Source of the DNA: Haemophilus parainfluenzae
Lineage (GTDB): Bacteria; Pseudomonadota; Gammaproteobacteria; Enterobacterales; Pasteurellaceae
Assembly: GCF_003252795.1 (NCBI RefSeq)
Contig: NZ_QEPQ01000005.1
Location: forward strand, 62,001-126,000
Direction of reading: 5' to 3'
Length of the DNA: 64,000 bases
The first letter of the stretch is position 1, and every line of letters starts with the position of its first letter. The notes beneath the pieces were generated by a model. The model worked only from the letters and a program-made list of their open reading frames with translations, made no database searches and had not been told where the DNA came from. Positions 9,520 to 18,608 of the stretch are shown in pieces. A program made the translations under genes and the position numbers.

Positions 9520-9689
9520 ACCGTAGCGCTCCATAGTTAATACACAAAAACTATGACAGTCACGTTCCTTTCGAAGACGTGACCAACCGAATAAGATGAC
9601 GCCTATTCGATTTCGGCAATCATTCCTTTCCTTTCCCTTCAACGCTATCCACTCCAGGAAAATACTTATAATGACCGCACCTCTACTGT
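9520..9689 (-). promoter_or_regulatory. Lysine riboswitch (L box)
   Basis: Read on the minus strand, the leader shows the conserved lysine-aptamer blocks in order: GTAGAGGTGCGG, AGTATT, GAAGGGAAAGGA, TTGCCGAA, TTGGTCACG, GTGACTGTCA and TGGAGCGCTA. GTAG and CTAC close helix P1. The block order and spacing match the family (B. subtilis and E. coli lysC leaders). Downstream, CTCCAT (9482-9477) is complementary to ATGGAG of the P1 3' strand (9534-9529) and could form the alternative pairing. I see no strong terminator before the ATG, so translational control is plausible. Confidence 0.93.
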
Positions 9690-9707
9690 TGTATAGGATG
9701 GTGAGAG

Positions 9708-9735
9708 ATTACATTAAAATGAATAAAATTACCAA
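9708..9735 (-). promoter_or_regulatory. Candidate lysW promoter
   Basis: On the minus strand TTGGTA (9735-9730), a 16-bp spacer and TGTAAT (9713-9708) would start transcription near 9701, just before the aptamer. Confidence 0.5.
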
Positions 9736-9852
9736 TAAAATCTTGCACTTTCAGTGAAATCTATTCTTTTATTAAAAATGACGTATTAAGTTGTTAATTC
9801 ATTGTTACACAATTTTATGAGTGAACGATTGCAATAGTATAGAAAACAGGTC

Positions 9853-9869
9853 ACTCCATAATATGGAGT
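9853..9869. promoter_or_regulatory. Perfect palindrome upstream of hns
   Basis: ACTCCAT AAT ATGGAGT, two 7-base arms around a 3-base centre, lies about 130 bp before the hns start. It looks like an operator for a dimeric regulator. The regulator is not identifiable. Confidence 0.4.
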
Positions 9870-9915
9870 ATGATGAGATCAGACCAATTAATTCTTTAAT
9901 TTAGACGAATTAATA

Positions 9916-9944
9916 TTTACCAAATATATTATTTTCGTTATTAT
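9916..9944 (+). promoter_or_regulatory. Candidate hns promoter
   Basis: TTTACC (9916-9921), a 17-bp spacer and TATTAT (9939-9944) lie about 50 bp before the start codon in an AT-rich, probably curved region of the kind H-NS itself binds. Confidence 0.45.
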
Positions 9945-9994
9945 TGTCTTCCTTAAAATAATTAAGCATTCACACACATAAAAAAGAGGACATC

Positions 9995-10399
9995 ATGAAC
10001 GAATTAACAAAAGGTTTAACTAACCTTCGTAGTTTACGCGCCGCTGTACGCGATTTAACATTAGAACAAGCTGAAAGTTCACTTTTAAAATTACAAGCTG
10101 CTGTTGAAGAAAAACGTGCTCAAGCAGCTGAAATTGAACAAGCTGAACAAGAGCGTCGTGCGCGTATCGCAAAATATAAAGAATTAATTAAACAAGAAGG
10201 CATCACTGCGGAAGAATTAACCGCTATTATTGGTATTGCGCCTTCTTCAATTCGTAAAAAACGTGAACCTCGCCCAGCAAAATACAAATATACTGATGAA
10301 ACTGGTCAAGAAAGAACATGGACTGGTCAAGGCCGTACACCTCGTGTGATTCAAAAAGCCTTAGATAAAGGTGCCTCTTTAGCTTCTTTTGAAATCTAA
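9995..10399 (+). CDS. hns: H-NS family nucleoid-associated protein
   Basis: This is a DNA-bridging nucleoid protein that silences AT-rich DNA. In its 134 residues, the N-terminal two thirds form an Ala/Glu-rich oligomerisation coiled coil (about 1-65). The C-terminal DNA-binding domain carries the hook motif TWTGQGRTP at 108-116. The ribosome binding site AGAGGA is well placed before the ATG. The gene is monocistronic: it has a long AT-rich upstream region shared with the riboswitch leader of lysW and a strong terminator behind it. Autorepression is likely by analogy with other H-NS genes. Confidence 0.96.
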   Translation: MNELTKGLTNLRSLRAAVRDLTLEQAESSLLKLQAAVEEKRAQAAEIEQAEQERRARIAKYKELIKQEGITAEELTAIIGIAPSSIRKKREPRPAKYKYTDETGQERTWTGQGRTPRVIQKALDKGASLASFEI

Positions 10400-10416
10400 T
10401 TTCACATTAACAATGT

Positions 10417-10448
10417 AGAACCCATTTTTATGGGTTCTCTTTTTTTAT
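10417..10448 (+). terminator. Terminator of hns
   Basis: A 9-bp perfect stem AGAACCCAT / ATGGGTTCT with loop TTTT is followed by a run of seven T. Confidence 0.9.
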
Positions 10449-10469
10449 TTATCTTGCAAAATATTCATT

Positions 10470-11306
10470 ATGTTAGAAAAGAAAATATTACTGACTGACT
10501 GCCCTGATGATAAAGGCTTAATCGCCAAAATCACCAATATTTGTTACAAACATCAATTAAATATTCTTCACAATAATGAGTTCGTTGATTTCGAAACAAA
10601 GCATTTCTTTATGCGTACCGAATTGGAAGGTATTTTCAACGAAGAAACTTTGTTAGCTGACTTAAATTATAGCTTGCCAGCTGGGACAAATTGCCGCCTA
10701 ATCAGTGCTAAACGTAAACGTATCGTGATTTTAGTCACCAAAGAAGCGCACTGCTTAGGTGATATTTTAATGAAAAATTACTACGGTGCATTAGATGTAG
10801 AAATTGCGGCAGTAATTGGTAATCACGATAATTTACGCGAATTAGTTGAACGCTTTGATATTCCATTCCATTGTGTCAGCCATGAAGGCCTCACGCGTGT
10901 GGAACACGATAAATTACTGGCTGAAAAAATTGATGAATATGCGCCTGATTACATTGTATTAGCAAAATATATGCGTGTATTAAATCCAGAATTCGTGGCG
11001 CGTTATCCAAATCGTGTGATTAATATTCACCACTCATTCTTACCCGCATTTATTGGTGCCAAACCCTATCAACAAGCTTATGAGCGCGGCGTAAAAATTA
11101 TTGGTGCAACAGCCCACTTTATTAATAACGAATTGGATCAAGGTCCGATTATTATGCAAAATGTGATTAATGTGGATCACACCTACTCTGCCGATGCCAT
11201 GATGCGTGCAGGGCGTGATGTGGAAAAAACAGTATTAAGCCGTGCGCTTGATCTTGCCTTACATGATCGTATTTTTGTGTATAAAAACAAAACGGTGGTC
11301 TTGTAA
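10470..11306 (+). CDS. purU: Formyltetrahydrofolate deformylase
   Basis: PurU hydrolyses 10-formyl-THF to formate and THF, balancing one-carbon pools and supplying formate. The 278 residues comprise an N-terminal ACT domain (about 5-80; [13 protein letters not shown]) and a C-terminal formyltransferase fold with [11 protein letters not shown] and the HFI...LDQGPII segment, as in E. coli PurU. The ribosome binding site is weak. The stop codon overlaps the aroA start by one base (TAATG), so the two genes are translationally coupled, although their pathways are not obviously related. Confidence 0.96.
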   Translation: MLEKKILLTDCPDDKGLIAKITNICYKHQLNILHNNEFVDFETKHFFMRTELEGIFNEETLLADLNYSLPAGTNCRLISAKRKRIVILVTKEAHCLGDILMKNYYGALDVEIAAVIGNHDNLRELVERFDIPFHCVSHEGLTRVEHDKLLAEKIDEYAPDYIVLAKYMRVLNPEFVARYPNRVINIHHSFLPAFIGAKPYQQAYERGVKIIGATAHFINNELDQGPIIMQNVINVDHTYSADAMMRAGRDVEKTVLSRALDLALHDRIFVYKNKTVVL

Positions 11307-12604
11307 TGAAAGCTATCACCTTAGAGCCGATTTCTCGTATTGAAGGTGAAATCAACTTACCTGGTTCGAAAAGTTTATCGAACCGAGCATTATTATTAGC
11401 GGCATTAGCTAAAGGCACCACAACGGTCACTAACCTGTTAGACAGTGATGATATTCGTCATATGTTAAACGCCCTTAAAGCGTTAGGGGTGAATTACCAA
11501 CTTTCTGAAGATAAAACTTGCTGTGAAGTTGAAGGCTTAGGTGGTGCATTTCAAGTTGAAAATGGCTTATCACTTTTTCTTGGCAATGCTGGTACGGCCA
11601 TGCGTCCTTTGACGGCTGCACTTTGTTTAAAAGGCAAAACTGAAGGCGAAGTCATTTTGACTGGTGAGCCACGTATGAAAGAGCGCCCAATCAAACATTT
11701 GGTTGATGCGCTTCTTCAAGCGGGTGCCGATGTTCGTTATTTAGAAAATGACGGCTACCCTCCACTTGCAATTCGCAATCAAGGGATTAAAGGTGGCGTA
11801 GTTGAAATTGACGGTTCAATTTCTTCTCAATTTTTGACCGCACTTTTAATGGCTGCTCCGCTTGCTGAGGGCGATTTAGATATCCATATTGTGGGTGATT
11901 TAGTCTCAAAACCTTATATTGATATCACCCTCGCGATGATGAAAGATTTTGGTGTTTCGGTTGAAAATCAAGATTATCAAGTGTTTAAGGTGAAAGGTAA
12001 CCAATCCTATGTGTCACCGGGCAAATACATGGTGGAAGGTGATGCTTCATCTGCTTCTTATTTCCTCGCCGCTGCCGCAATTAAAGGCAACGTAAAAGTG
12101 ACGGGAATTGGCAAACATTCCATTCAAGGCGACCGTCTATTTGCCGATGTGCTAGAAAAAATGGGTGCAAAAATCACTTGGAGTGAAGATTTTATTCAGG
12201 CAGAACAAGCTGAGCTCCATGGCATTGATATGGATATGAACCACATTCCTGATGCAGCCATGACGATTGCCACAACTGCCTTATTTGCAAAGGGTGAAAC
12301 CGTTATTCGCAATATTTATAACTGGCGAGTGAAAGAAACTGATCGCCTTGCTGCAATGGCTGCTGAGTTACGAAAAGTCGGTGCGGAAGTTGAAGAAGGT
12401 GAAGATTTTATTCGAATTCAACCGCTTGCCCTTTCTCAATTTAAACATGCCGAAATTGAGACCTATAACGATCATCGTATGGCAATGTGCTTTGCTCTAA
12501 TTGCATTGTCGGATACCCCCGTCACGATTTTAGATCCAAAATGTACGGCTAAAACGTTCCCAACATTCTTCGATGAATTTGAGAAATTAAGTATTCGAAA
12601 CTAA
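11306..12604 (+). CDS. aroA: 3-phosphoshikimate 1-carboxyvinyltransferase (EPSP synthase)
   Basis: It transfers the enolpyruvyl group of PEP to shikimate-3-phosphate in the shikimate pathway. The 432 residues have the class I signatures: K22/S23/R27 in [61 protein letters not shown] and [11 protein letters not shown]. The residues usually linked to glyphosate sensitivity (GNAGTAMRP) are of the sensitive type. An uptake core is embedded at 11837-11845, encoding Thr-Ala-Leu. The gene overlaps purU by one base and is followed by a strong hairpin shared with the convergent exporter gene. Confidence 0.98.
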   Translation: MKAITLEPISRIEGEINLPGSKSLSNRALLLAALAKGTTTVTNLLDSDDIRHMLNALKALGVNYQLSEDKTCCEVEGLGGAFQVENGLSLFLGNAGTAMRPLTAALCLKGKTEGEVILTGEPRMKERPIKHLVDALLQAGADVRYLENDGYPPLAIRNQGIKGGVVEIDGSISSQFLTALLMAAPLAEGDLDIHIVGDLVSKPYIDITLAMMKDFGVSVENQDYQVFKVKGNQSYVSPGKYMVEGDASSASYFLAAAAIKGNVKVTGIGKHSIQGDRLFADVLEKMGAKITWSEDFIQAEQAELHGIDMDMNHIPDAAMTIATTALFAKGETVIRNIYNWRVKETDRLAAMAAELRKVGAEVEEGEDFIRIQPLALSQFKHAEIETYNDHRMAMCFALIALSDTPVTILDPKCTAKTFPTFFDEFEKLSIRN

Positions 12605-12617
12605 TTGCTAAAATAAC

Positions 12618-12656
12618 AAAAGGCGAACAAATTGATGTTCGCCTTTTTCTTTTTTA
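12618..12656. terminator. Bidirectional terminator, aroA / Bcr-like gene
   Basis: AAAAGGCGAACA and TGTTCGCCTTTT form a 12-bp stem, with A and T runs on either side. Confidence 0.9.
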
Positions 12657-12687
12657 AAACACCGTCAAAAATGACCGCACTTTTCAA

Positions 12688-13863
12688 CTACTCTGCTGAA
12701 GTTGGGATTTTATGGCGAATCATCCAATAGATACTCAAAGCAAGTAAGGCACAGATTAGAATAACGAAGGATGTTGAATAGAAAATATTGCCGATACCCA
12801 CTAACGGAGATACTACACCACCTAAAAAGAAAGGTGCAAAACCTAACAAAGCGGATGCACTGCCTGCATATTGGCGCTCACTTTCCATGGCTAAAGAAGA
12901 AATAGCTGGGAAAGTAATACCCATTAATAACAACATTGCAAAGAAACCGATTTCAATAAATAACCAGTAAGGCTGAATAATCAATACCGCAATGGTATAA
13001 AGTGCAGCAACCACAAAAGCAAAAACACCAATAGCTAAAGCCTGACGATTTGGCAATTTACCGCCAATATTTGCTCCAATGACTAACGCTGCCCCATTTG
13101 CACCAAAACATAAACTAAAGATAAATGCACTCAACCCATAGAAGCTTTGGAAAATAAATGGCGAAGCCGCAATATAGGCAAACATGGAACCAAGCAAGAA
13201 ACTTTGAATTCCTACATAGCTCATAAATAAGCGATTTTTGATAATCACACCAAAAGTCAAAAAGGTGGAAAATATTGAACCTTGTAAGCGATTTTCGACA
13301 CTTAAGCTTTCTTTTAGACGGAAGCTGAAAATCAAAACAATCACACCAATCAATGCAAGGAAAACAAATACACCTTTCCAACTGATGTATTCCAACAATA
13401 AACTACCAAGGATTGGTGAAATAATTGGCGCGAGTCCATTAATTGTCATTAATAAACCAAAGAAACGTGTCATTTCACGCCCACGATAAAGATCCGTTGC
13501 AACCGCACGAGAAATAACAACACTTCCTGCCGAAGAAAGTCCTTGAATCACACGCAAAACAATCATCGTTTCAATATTTGGTGAAAACACAATTAAAACC
13601 GTACTGATGATATAAATGACTAATGAAATAATAAGCGGTTTTTTTCGACCAAATTTATCACTGAGTGGCCCAAGAAGTAACTGTCCTAGCGCTAAACCAA
13701 TCATGGCTGTGGTAAGCGTAAGCTGTGTCATTGAGGCATTCGTTTCAAAAAAGCTCGCGAGTTGTGGCAGTGAAGGTAAATAAAGATCCACTACAAATGG
13801 TCCAAATGCAGAAAGGACGCCGAGTAATAAAACAAGAAAAAGTTTTGAATTTGCTTTCGCCAT
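12688..13863 (-). CDS. Bcr/CflA-family multidrug efflux MFS transporter
   Basis: A drug/proton antiporter of the DHA1 type, 391 residues with 12 hydrophobic helices. Family markers are the motif-A loop GPLSDKFGRKKPL between helices 2 and 3, FVVDLYLPSLPQL in helix 1, and RVIQGLSSAGSVVISRA. I start at the ATG of MAKANSKL, preceded by GAGGATT. An in-frame extension of 23 codons upstream is Phe-rich and unlikely to be translated. It is the first of two Bcr-like genes here; the one at 53079 is better placed, by its rsuA neighbour, to be the true bcr. The substrate cannot be predicted. Confidence 0.9.
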   Translation of the reverse strand: MAKANSKLFLVLLLGVLSAFGPFVVDLYLPSLPQLASFFETNASMTQLTLTTAMIGLALGQLLLGPLSDKFGRKKPLIISLVIYIISTVLIVFSPNIETMIVLRVIQGLSSAGSVVISRAVATDLYRGREMTRFFGLLMTINGLAPIISPILGSLLLEYISWKGVFVFLALIGVIVLIFSFRLKESLSVENRLQGSIFSTFLTFGVIIKNRLFMSYVGIQSFLLGSMFAYIAASPFIFQSFYGLSAFIFSLCFGANGAALVIGANIGGKLPNRQALAIGVFAFVVAALYTIAVLIIQPYWLFIEIGFFAMLLLMGITFPAISSLAMESERQYAGSASALLGFAPFFLGGVVSPLVGIGNIFYSTSFVILICALLALSIYWMIRHKIPTSAE

Positions 13864-13934
13864 GAAAATCCTCAAGAAAAATAAAAATCGAAATAAAAAT
13901 GAAAGGGCAGATTTTAACCTATATCCGTACAATT

Positions 13935-13969
13935 AATAAACAAAAAAGCACCGATTATTCGGTGCTTTT
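13935..13969 (-). terminator. Terminator of folE
   Basis: An 11-bp perfect stem AAAAGCACCGA / TCGGTGCTTTT (13944-13969) has a 4-base loop. On the minus strand it runs into TTGTTTATT. Confidence 0.85.
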
Positions 13970-13974
13970 GCTCA

Positions 13975-14631
13975 TTACTTCTGAATAGAAGATAAAAATT
14001 CTTTGCGAGTTTCGCGATCTTCTAAAAAGACCCCGCCATAGGCTGATGTCACAGTATAACTGTGGGTATCTTTTACCCCGCGAGCTTTCACACAGAAATG
14101 TGTCGCTTTCACATAAACTGCCACATCATCGGTTTCTAAAATGGTTTGAAATGCCGTTAAAAGCTGTTCGGTTAAACGCTCTTGCACTTGCGGACGCTGC
14201 GCAAAAAACGCCACAATGCGATTGATTTTAGACAAGCCAATCACCCAATCTTTGGGATAATATGCCACAGCAACATTGCCATCAATTGTCACAAAATGGT
14301 GTTCGCAAGTACTGGTTAAGGTGATGTCATTCACTTGCACCATTTCGCTCACTTTCATTTGGTTTTTGATTTTTGTCATTTTCGGGAAATTGGCATAATC
14401 CATTCCACTGAAAATTTCATCAATAAACATTTTGGCTAAGCGATTTGGTGTTTCTTCTAGGCTATCATCACGTAGATCTAACCCAATCAATTTCATCACT
14501 TCACGCATATGCGAAGCTATCGCCTCACGGCGCTCATCTTTACATTGAGTCGGATCAATCATTGGGGTTTCGATGCCTTTGGCTACCAAGGCTCGGCGGA
14601 CATTTTCCGCATCAGGTGAAATCGCGTTCAT
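13975..14631 (-). CDS. folE: GTP cyclohydrolase I
   Basis: It converts GTP to 7,8-dihydroneopterin triphosphate, the first step of folate synthesis. The 218 residues match the E. coli enzyme in length. Zinc ligands C109, H112 (TSTCEHHF) and C180 (THFCVKARG) are present, with the substrate-binding [21 protein letters not shown] segment. It is divergent from moeA over about 155 bp, as in the H. influenzae folE-moeA-moeB block as I recall it, with its own terminator. Confidence 0.97.
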   Translation of the reverse strand: MNAISPDAENVRRALVAKGIETPMIDPTQCKDERREAIASHMREVMKLIGLDLRDDSLEETPNRLAKMFIDEIFSGMDYANFPKMTKIKNQMKVSEMVQVNDITLTSTCEHHFVTIDGNVAVAYYPKDWVIGLSKINRIVAFFAQRPQVQERLTEQLLTAFQTILETDDVAVYVKATHFCVKARGVKDTHSYTVTSAYGGVFLEDRETRKEFLSSIQK

Positions 14632-14786
14632 TCACTTTCCATTTATAAAAAAATAATGCGGCATTTTAGCAAAAGATGAATTATTCGTAAAATGCGAAAA
14701 ATCACCCTAATTTATTAATTTCCTTCATATTGTATTTCGGGCTACAATATATCCACTTTTATTTCGCTCAACCCAAAGGATTGATT

Positions 14787-16004
14787 ATGTTGCCACTTGA
14801 AGATGCCTTGGCGCAAATGCTCCACCAACTTCCCTTCCCTACAAAAACTGAAACACTGGCTTTAACTGAAGCCGCTGATCGTGTCTGTGCGGAAGATGTG
14901 ATTTCTCCGATTAACGTACCATCTTTTGATAACTCTGCGATGGATGGTTATGCAGTTCGTTTAGCCGATTTACAGCAATCCATGACGCTTTCTGTTGCGG
15001 GAAAATCCTTTGCGGGTAATCCGTTTCAAGGGGAATGGGGAGCACAAAGTGCGGTCAGAATTATGACGGGTGCAATGATTCCTGAAGGTGCCGATGCGGT
15101 GGTTATGCAAGAAGAGGTCACCGTCAATGAAGATGGTACAGTTACCTTTTCTGCCTTACCTAAAGCCAATCAGAATATTCGCCGTATTGGTGAAGATGTA
15201 AAAAAAGGTGATGTGGTATTACATCAAGGCGATGAGTTAAATGCCGTATCTTTACCTTTACTTGCTTCATTAGGCATCGCTGAAGTTAAAGCTTACCCAC
15301 GATTAAAAGTGGCCGTGCTTTCAACCGGTGACGAATTAGTCCCTGTCGGTCAACCGTTACAAGCAGGACAAATTTACGATACCAACCGTTTCACCGTGAA
15401 ATTAATGCTAGAAAAATTAAATTGTGATGTACTCGATTTCGGTATTCTACCGGATAACCAAGCAGAATTTGAAGCCGCTTTTGTGAAAGCACAAGCTCAA
15501 GCTGATCTGGTTATCACAAGCGGTGGCGTTTCGGTGGGTGAAGCTGACTTCACGAAAACTGTGTTAGAAAAAGTCGGTCAGGTGAATTTCTGGAAAATTG
15601 CGATGAAACCCGGCAAACCATTTGCATTTGGTAAATTAGAAAATGCTTGGTTCTGCGGTTTACCTGGCAATCCGGTTTCTGCATTAGTGACATTCTATCA
15701 ATTGGTTCAACCGGCTATTGCCAAATTAAGCGGTAAAAAACACCCGAAAAAACAACCGCACTTCCAAGCGATTGCCCAAACCAATTTGAAAAAATCACCA
15801 GGACGTTTAGATTTCCAACGTGGTTTCTATCAAATTAATGAAAATGGTCAACTTGAAGTGCAACCAGTGGGTTTCCAAGGTTCACATTTATTCAGTTCTT
15901 TTGTGAAAAGTAACTGTTTTATTCGCCTCGAAAAAGATCGCGGCAATGTCGCTGCGGGCGAAATCGTCACCATTGAACCGTTTAATCACCTATTGGGGCA
16001 ATAA
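14787..16004 (+). CDS. moeA: Molybdopterin molybdenumtransferase
   Basis: MoeA inserts molybdate into adenylylated molybdopterin to complete the molybdenum cofactor. The 405 residues begin at the ATG of MLPLEDALAQ, preceded by AAAGGA; a longer reading from an upstream TTG lacks support. Landmarks are NSAMDGYAVR, MTGAMIPEGADAVVMQE, VLSTGDELV, TSGGVSVGEADF and FCGLPGNPVSALVTF. An uptake core lies in the coding region (15047-15055). The stop overlaps the moeB start by one base, indicating coupled translation. Confidence 0.97.
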   Translation: MLPLEDALAQMLHQLPFPTKTETLALTEAADRVCAEDVISPINVPSFDNSAMDGYAVRLADLQQSMTLSVAGKSFAGNPFQGEWGAQSAVRIMTGAMIPEGADAVVMQEEVTVNEDGTVTFSALPKANQNIRRIGEDVKKGDVVLHQGDELNAVSLPLLASLGIAEVKAYPRLKVAVLSTGDELVPVGQPLQAGQIYDTNRFTVKLMLEKLNCDVLDFGILPDNQAEFEAAFVKAQAQADLVITSGGVSVGEADFTKTVLEKVGQVNFWKIAMKPGKPFAFGKLENAWFCGLPGNPVSALVTFYQLVQPAIAKLSGKKHPKKQPHFQAIAQTNLKKSPGRLDFQRGFYQINENGQLEVQPVGFQGSHLFSSFVKSNCFIRLEKDRGNVAAGEIVTIEPFNHLLGQ

Positions 16005-16726
16005 TGGCTGAATTAAGCTACGAAGAAGAACTGCGTTATAACCGCCAAATCATCTTAAAAGCGGTTGATTTTGACGGACAAGAAAAGCTGAAAGACAGCC
16101 GAATGTTAATTGTCGGTCTGGGTGGTTTAGGCTGTGCGGCAAGTCAATATCTTGCAGCAGCTGGCGTGGGTCATTTAACTTTATTGGATTTTGACACCGT
16201 ATCGCTTTCTAATTTGCAACGTCAGGTATTACATACCGATAGCCGATTAAATATGCCTAAAGTGGAATCGGCAAAAATTGCGTTACAACAGATTAATCCT
16301 CATGTCGAAATTGAAACCATCAATGCACAACTTTCCGAAGAAAAACTCGCGGAAATCATACCGCACTTTGATGTGATATTAGATTGTACCGATAACGTGG
16401 ATATTCGTAATGCGCTCGATCGTGGTTGTGAGAAAGCGAAGATCCCGCTAATTTCAGGTGCGGCAATCCGTTTAGAAGGACAAGTATCCGTCTTTACTTA
16501 TGAACCCAATACCCCAACCTATCGCCAGCTTAGCCAGCTCTTTGGGCAAAATGTTTTAAGTTGTGTAGAAGCGGGCGTACTAGCGCCAATTGTGGGTGTT
16601 GTTGGCTCCATTCAAGCCTTAGAAGCTATCAAAGTACGGTTAAAAATCGGTTCAAATTTATGTGGACGCTTGTTGTTTATCGATGGATTAACCATGCGTA
16701 TCCGAGAAATGAAATTACCCGTCTAA
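16004..16726 (+). CDS. moeB: Molybdopterin-synthase adenylyltransferase, zinc-ligand-free form
   Basis: MoeB adenylylates the C-terminus of MoaD so that sulfur can be loaded for molybdopterin synthesis. The 240 residues show the nucleotide-binding GLGGLGCAASQYLAAAGVG, LLDFDTVSLSNLQRQ and DCTDNVDIRNALD motifs of the E1-like family. Compared with E. coli MoeB, both halves of the structural zinc site are missing. The CYRC segment reads TYRQ, and the protein stops right after REMKLPV, before the C-terminal CxxC. I recall the H. influenzae protein being similar, so this is probably a lineage trait rather than damage. Confidence 0.93.
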   Translation: MAELSYEEELRYNRQIILKAVDFDGQEKLKDSRMLIVGLGGLGCAASQYLAAAGVGHLTLLDFDTVSLSNLQRQVLHTDSRLNMPKVESAKIALQQINPHVEIETINAQLSEEKLAEIIPHFDVILDCTDNVDIRNALDRGCEKAKIPLISGAAIRLEGQVSVFTYEPNTPTYRQLSQLFGQNVLSCVEAGVLAPIVGVVGSIQALEAIKVRLKIGSNLCGRLLFIDGLTMRIREMKLPV

Positions 16727-16731
16727 TAGTT

Positions 16732-16758
16732 GGGCAGACCACAAGTCTGTCCTTCTCT
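16732..16758 (+). terminator. Possible weak terminator after moeB
   Basis: GGGCAGAC / GTCTGTCC with loop CACAA is followed by TTCTCTC rather than a T run, so termination would be weak. Confidence 0.45.
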
Positions 16759-16951
16759 CAAAATTACCCACAAATAATTATCCTTCCCCTCGTGCATTGC
16801 TCAAAAACAAATGCTATTATCTTGTTCGACAATTCATTTGTCTTATATCGCAAGTTTTGTGTATAGGAAAATGGTAGACACTTCAAAAATCTCTTCATTT
16901 TATACCGTACTTGCAAATCATCATTTCATTAGTTTAAGGATTAACTCTCTC

Positions 16952-18175
16952 ATGAAAGAGATTTTGCAACAATTCAAACAAAATTATCTGATCAAATACT
17001 GGAATCCTGTCGCGGCAGTTATTGCTGCGGGGCTTATTTCAGCTTATTACTTTGGGGTAACTGGCACTTATTGGGCGGTTACGGGGGAATTTACTCGTTG
17101 GGGCGGTCATGCTTTGCAAGCGCTAGGTGTCGATGTGTCCGACTGGAGCTACTATAAAATTATCGGCATGCAAGGTACGATCTTCACCCGTATTGATGGC
17201 GTGATGATTTTAGGTATGTTCGCGGGTTGCATTTCGGCTGCACTTTGGGCAAACAACGTAAAATGGCGTAATCAACCACACAAACGTCGTATTGTTCAAG
17301 CCCTCATTGGTGGTGCATTAGCCGGTTTTGGTGCACGTTTAGCAATGGGCTGTAACCTCGCCTCTCTCTTCACCGGTATTCCACAATTTTCTGTTCACGC
17401 TTGGTTCTTCACTATTGCCACTGCTGTAGGTACTTACGCAGGCGTAAAAGTCACCTTACTTCCGATATTCCGCGTGAAATTAGAATTGAAAAAAGGCGCA
17501 GCAAAATTACAAGAAACGGATCCGAAACAAGCAAGTCGTCGTTTTTGGATTGGTATGGTGGTCTTTTTTGCTTACCTGATTGCTTCACTTTATGTGATGA
17601 CAAACTCCGTCAAACTGGGTTTTGCGATGCTTTGTGGGTTAGCTTTCGGCTTATTAATTGAACGTGCTCAAATCTGCTTTACCTCTGCCTTCCGTGATTT
17701 ATGGGTAACGGGCCGTGCTTATATGGCAAAAGCCATCATCTTCGGTATTATCGTGGGTACGCTTGGCGTATTTAGCTACATTCAATTAGGCGTACCTGCC
17801 AAAATCATGTGGGCGGGTCCAAATGCAATTATCGGTGGTTTATTATTTGGCTTCGGTATTGTATTAGCCGGCGGATGTGAAACCGGTTGGATGTATCGCT
17901 CAATGGAAGGCCAAGTTCACTTTATGTGGGTAGGTGTGGGTAACGTTGTTGGTTCAACCTATTTAGCCTACGCATGGGACGATCTTGCCCCTGTGCTTGC
18001 GTTAGATTACGAAAAACTTAACTTATTGAAATCCTTTGGCCCTGTTGGCGGTTTATTAGTGAATTACGGCTTGCTTATTCTCTGCTTAATCGCTGTCGTT
18101 TGGTGGGAACGCCACTTCTTGAAAAAAGCCAAAGCAAAAATTGCGGCAGCGAATCCACAAGCTTGTGGCTGCTAA
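16952..18175 (+). CDS. yedE: YeeE/YedE-family sulfur-compound transporter
   Basis: This 407-residue inner-membrane protein of about 9-11 helices is closely alignable with E. coli YedE. The family includes the thiosulfate importer TsuA, and YedE itself has been linked to selenium or sulfur handling. Conserved cysteines sit in LAMGCNLASLF and LAGGCETGWMYR, with ERAQICFTSAFRD between them. The C-terminus ends in Cys-Gly-Cys. I start at MKEILQQF, matching the homologue, with TAAGGA 11 bases upstream; an in-frame ATG at 16871 is the alternative. yedF follows 40 bp behind, and the pair probably delivers sulfur or selenium species to a persulfide carrier. Confidence 0.9.
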   Translation: MKEILQQFKQNYLIKYWNPVAAVIAAGLISAYYFGVTGTYWAVTGEFTRWGGHALQALGVDVSDWSYYKIIGMQGTIFTRIDGVMILGMFAGCISAALWANNVKWRNQPHKRRIVQALIGGALAGFGARLAMGCNLASLFTGIPQFSVHAWFFTIATAVGTYAGVKVTLLPIFRVKLELKKGAAKLQETDPKQASRRFWIGMVVFFAYLIASLYVMTNSVKLGFAMLCGLAFGLLIERAQICFTSAFRDLWVTGRAYMAKAIIFGIIVGTLGVFSYIQLGVPAKIMWAGPNAIIGGLLFGFGIVLAGGCETGWMYRSMEGQVHFMWVGVGNVVGSTYLAYAWDDLAPVLALDYEKLNLLKSFGPVGGLLVNYGLLILCLIAVVWWERHFLKKAKAKIAAANPQACGC

Positions 18176-18215
18176 TTAAATATTAACGAATTCATTCAAA
18201 AAAGAGGACATTATT

Positions 18216-18485
18216 ATGGCATTTACCGTTGTTCAAAAATTAGATAAAGATCCAAAAGACATCACCCCAGATTACACGTTAGATACGTTAGGTGAACCTT
18301 GCCCGTATCCGGCGATCGTGATGCTCGAAACCATGCCGCAATTACAAAAAGGCGAAATTTTAGAACTATTAAGTGACTGTGCCCAATCTATCAACAACAT
18401 TCCTGTTGATACTAAAAACCACGGTTACACACTATTAAGCGTAGAACAAGATGGCACTAAATTACGTTATTTGATTCAACGTTAA
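18216..18485 (+). CDS. yedF: TusA/YedF-family sulfur carrier
   Basis: A small cytosolic sulfur-transfer protein of 89 residues with the family motif CPYP (C29) in LDTLGEPCPYPAIV, the cysteine that would carry a persulfide. A strong AAGAGGA precedes the ATG. It is directly downstream of yedE, the usual pairing, which suggests that the transporter hands its substrate to this protein. Downstream is an uptake-signal hairpin terminator. Confidence 0.92.
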   Translation: MAFTVVQKLDKDPKDITPDYTLDTLGEPCPYPAIVMLETMPQLQKGEILELLSDCAQSINNIPVDTKNHGYTLLSVEQDGTKLRYLIQR

Positions 18486-18488
18486 TGT

Positions 18489-18522
18489 AAAAAGTGCGGT
18501 CAATTTTGACCGCACTTTTTTT
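18489..18522. terminator. USS-pair terminator after yedF
   Basis: AAAAAGTGCGGTCAA and its exact complement (18489-18503, 18506-18520) sit almost back to back and end in a T run. The hairpin also lies at the 3' side of the convergent orphan gene. Confidence 0.9.
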
Positions 18523-18608
18523 ATAAAATTTTGGTATGGTATGTTAAATACAAACACATCTTAATAATTAATTTTTAAGCTAAGTGATTTTACTTTTAAA
18601 CTGATTAG

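Larger units (their letters stand above)
9456..9994. other. Divergent control region between lysW and hns
   Basis: The 539 bases hold the lysW leader with the lysine riboswitch (9520-9689, minus strand), its probable promoter, and the hns upstream region, which is very AT-rich and contains a 7-bp palindrome and a candidate promoter. I see no further gene. Confidence 0.8.
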
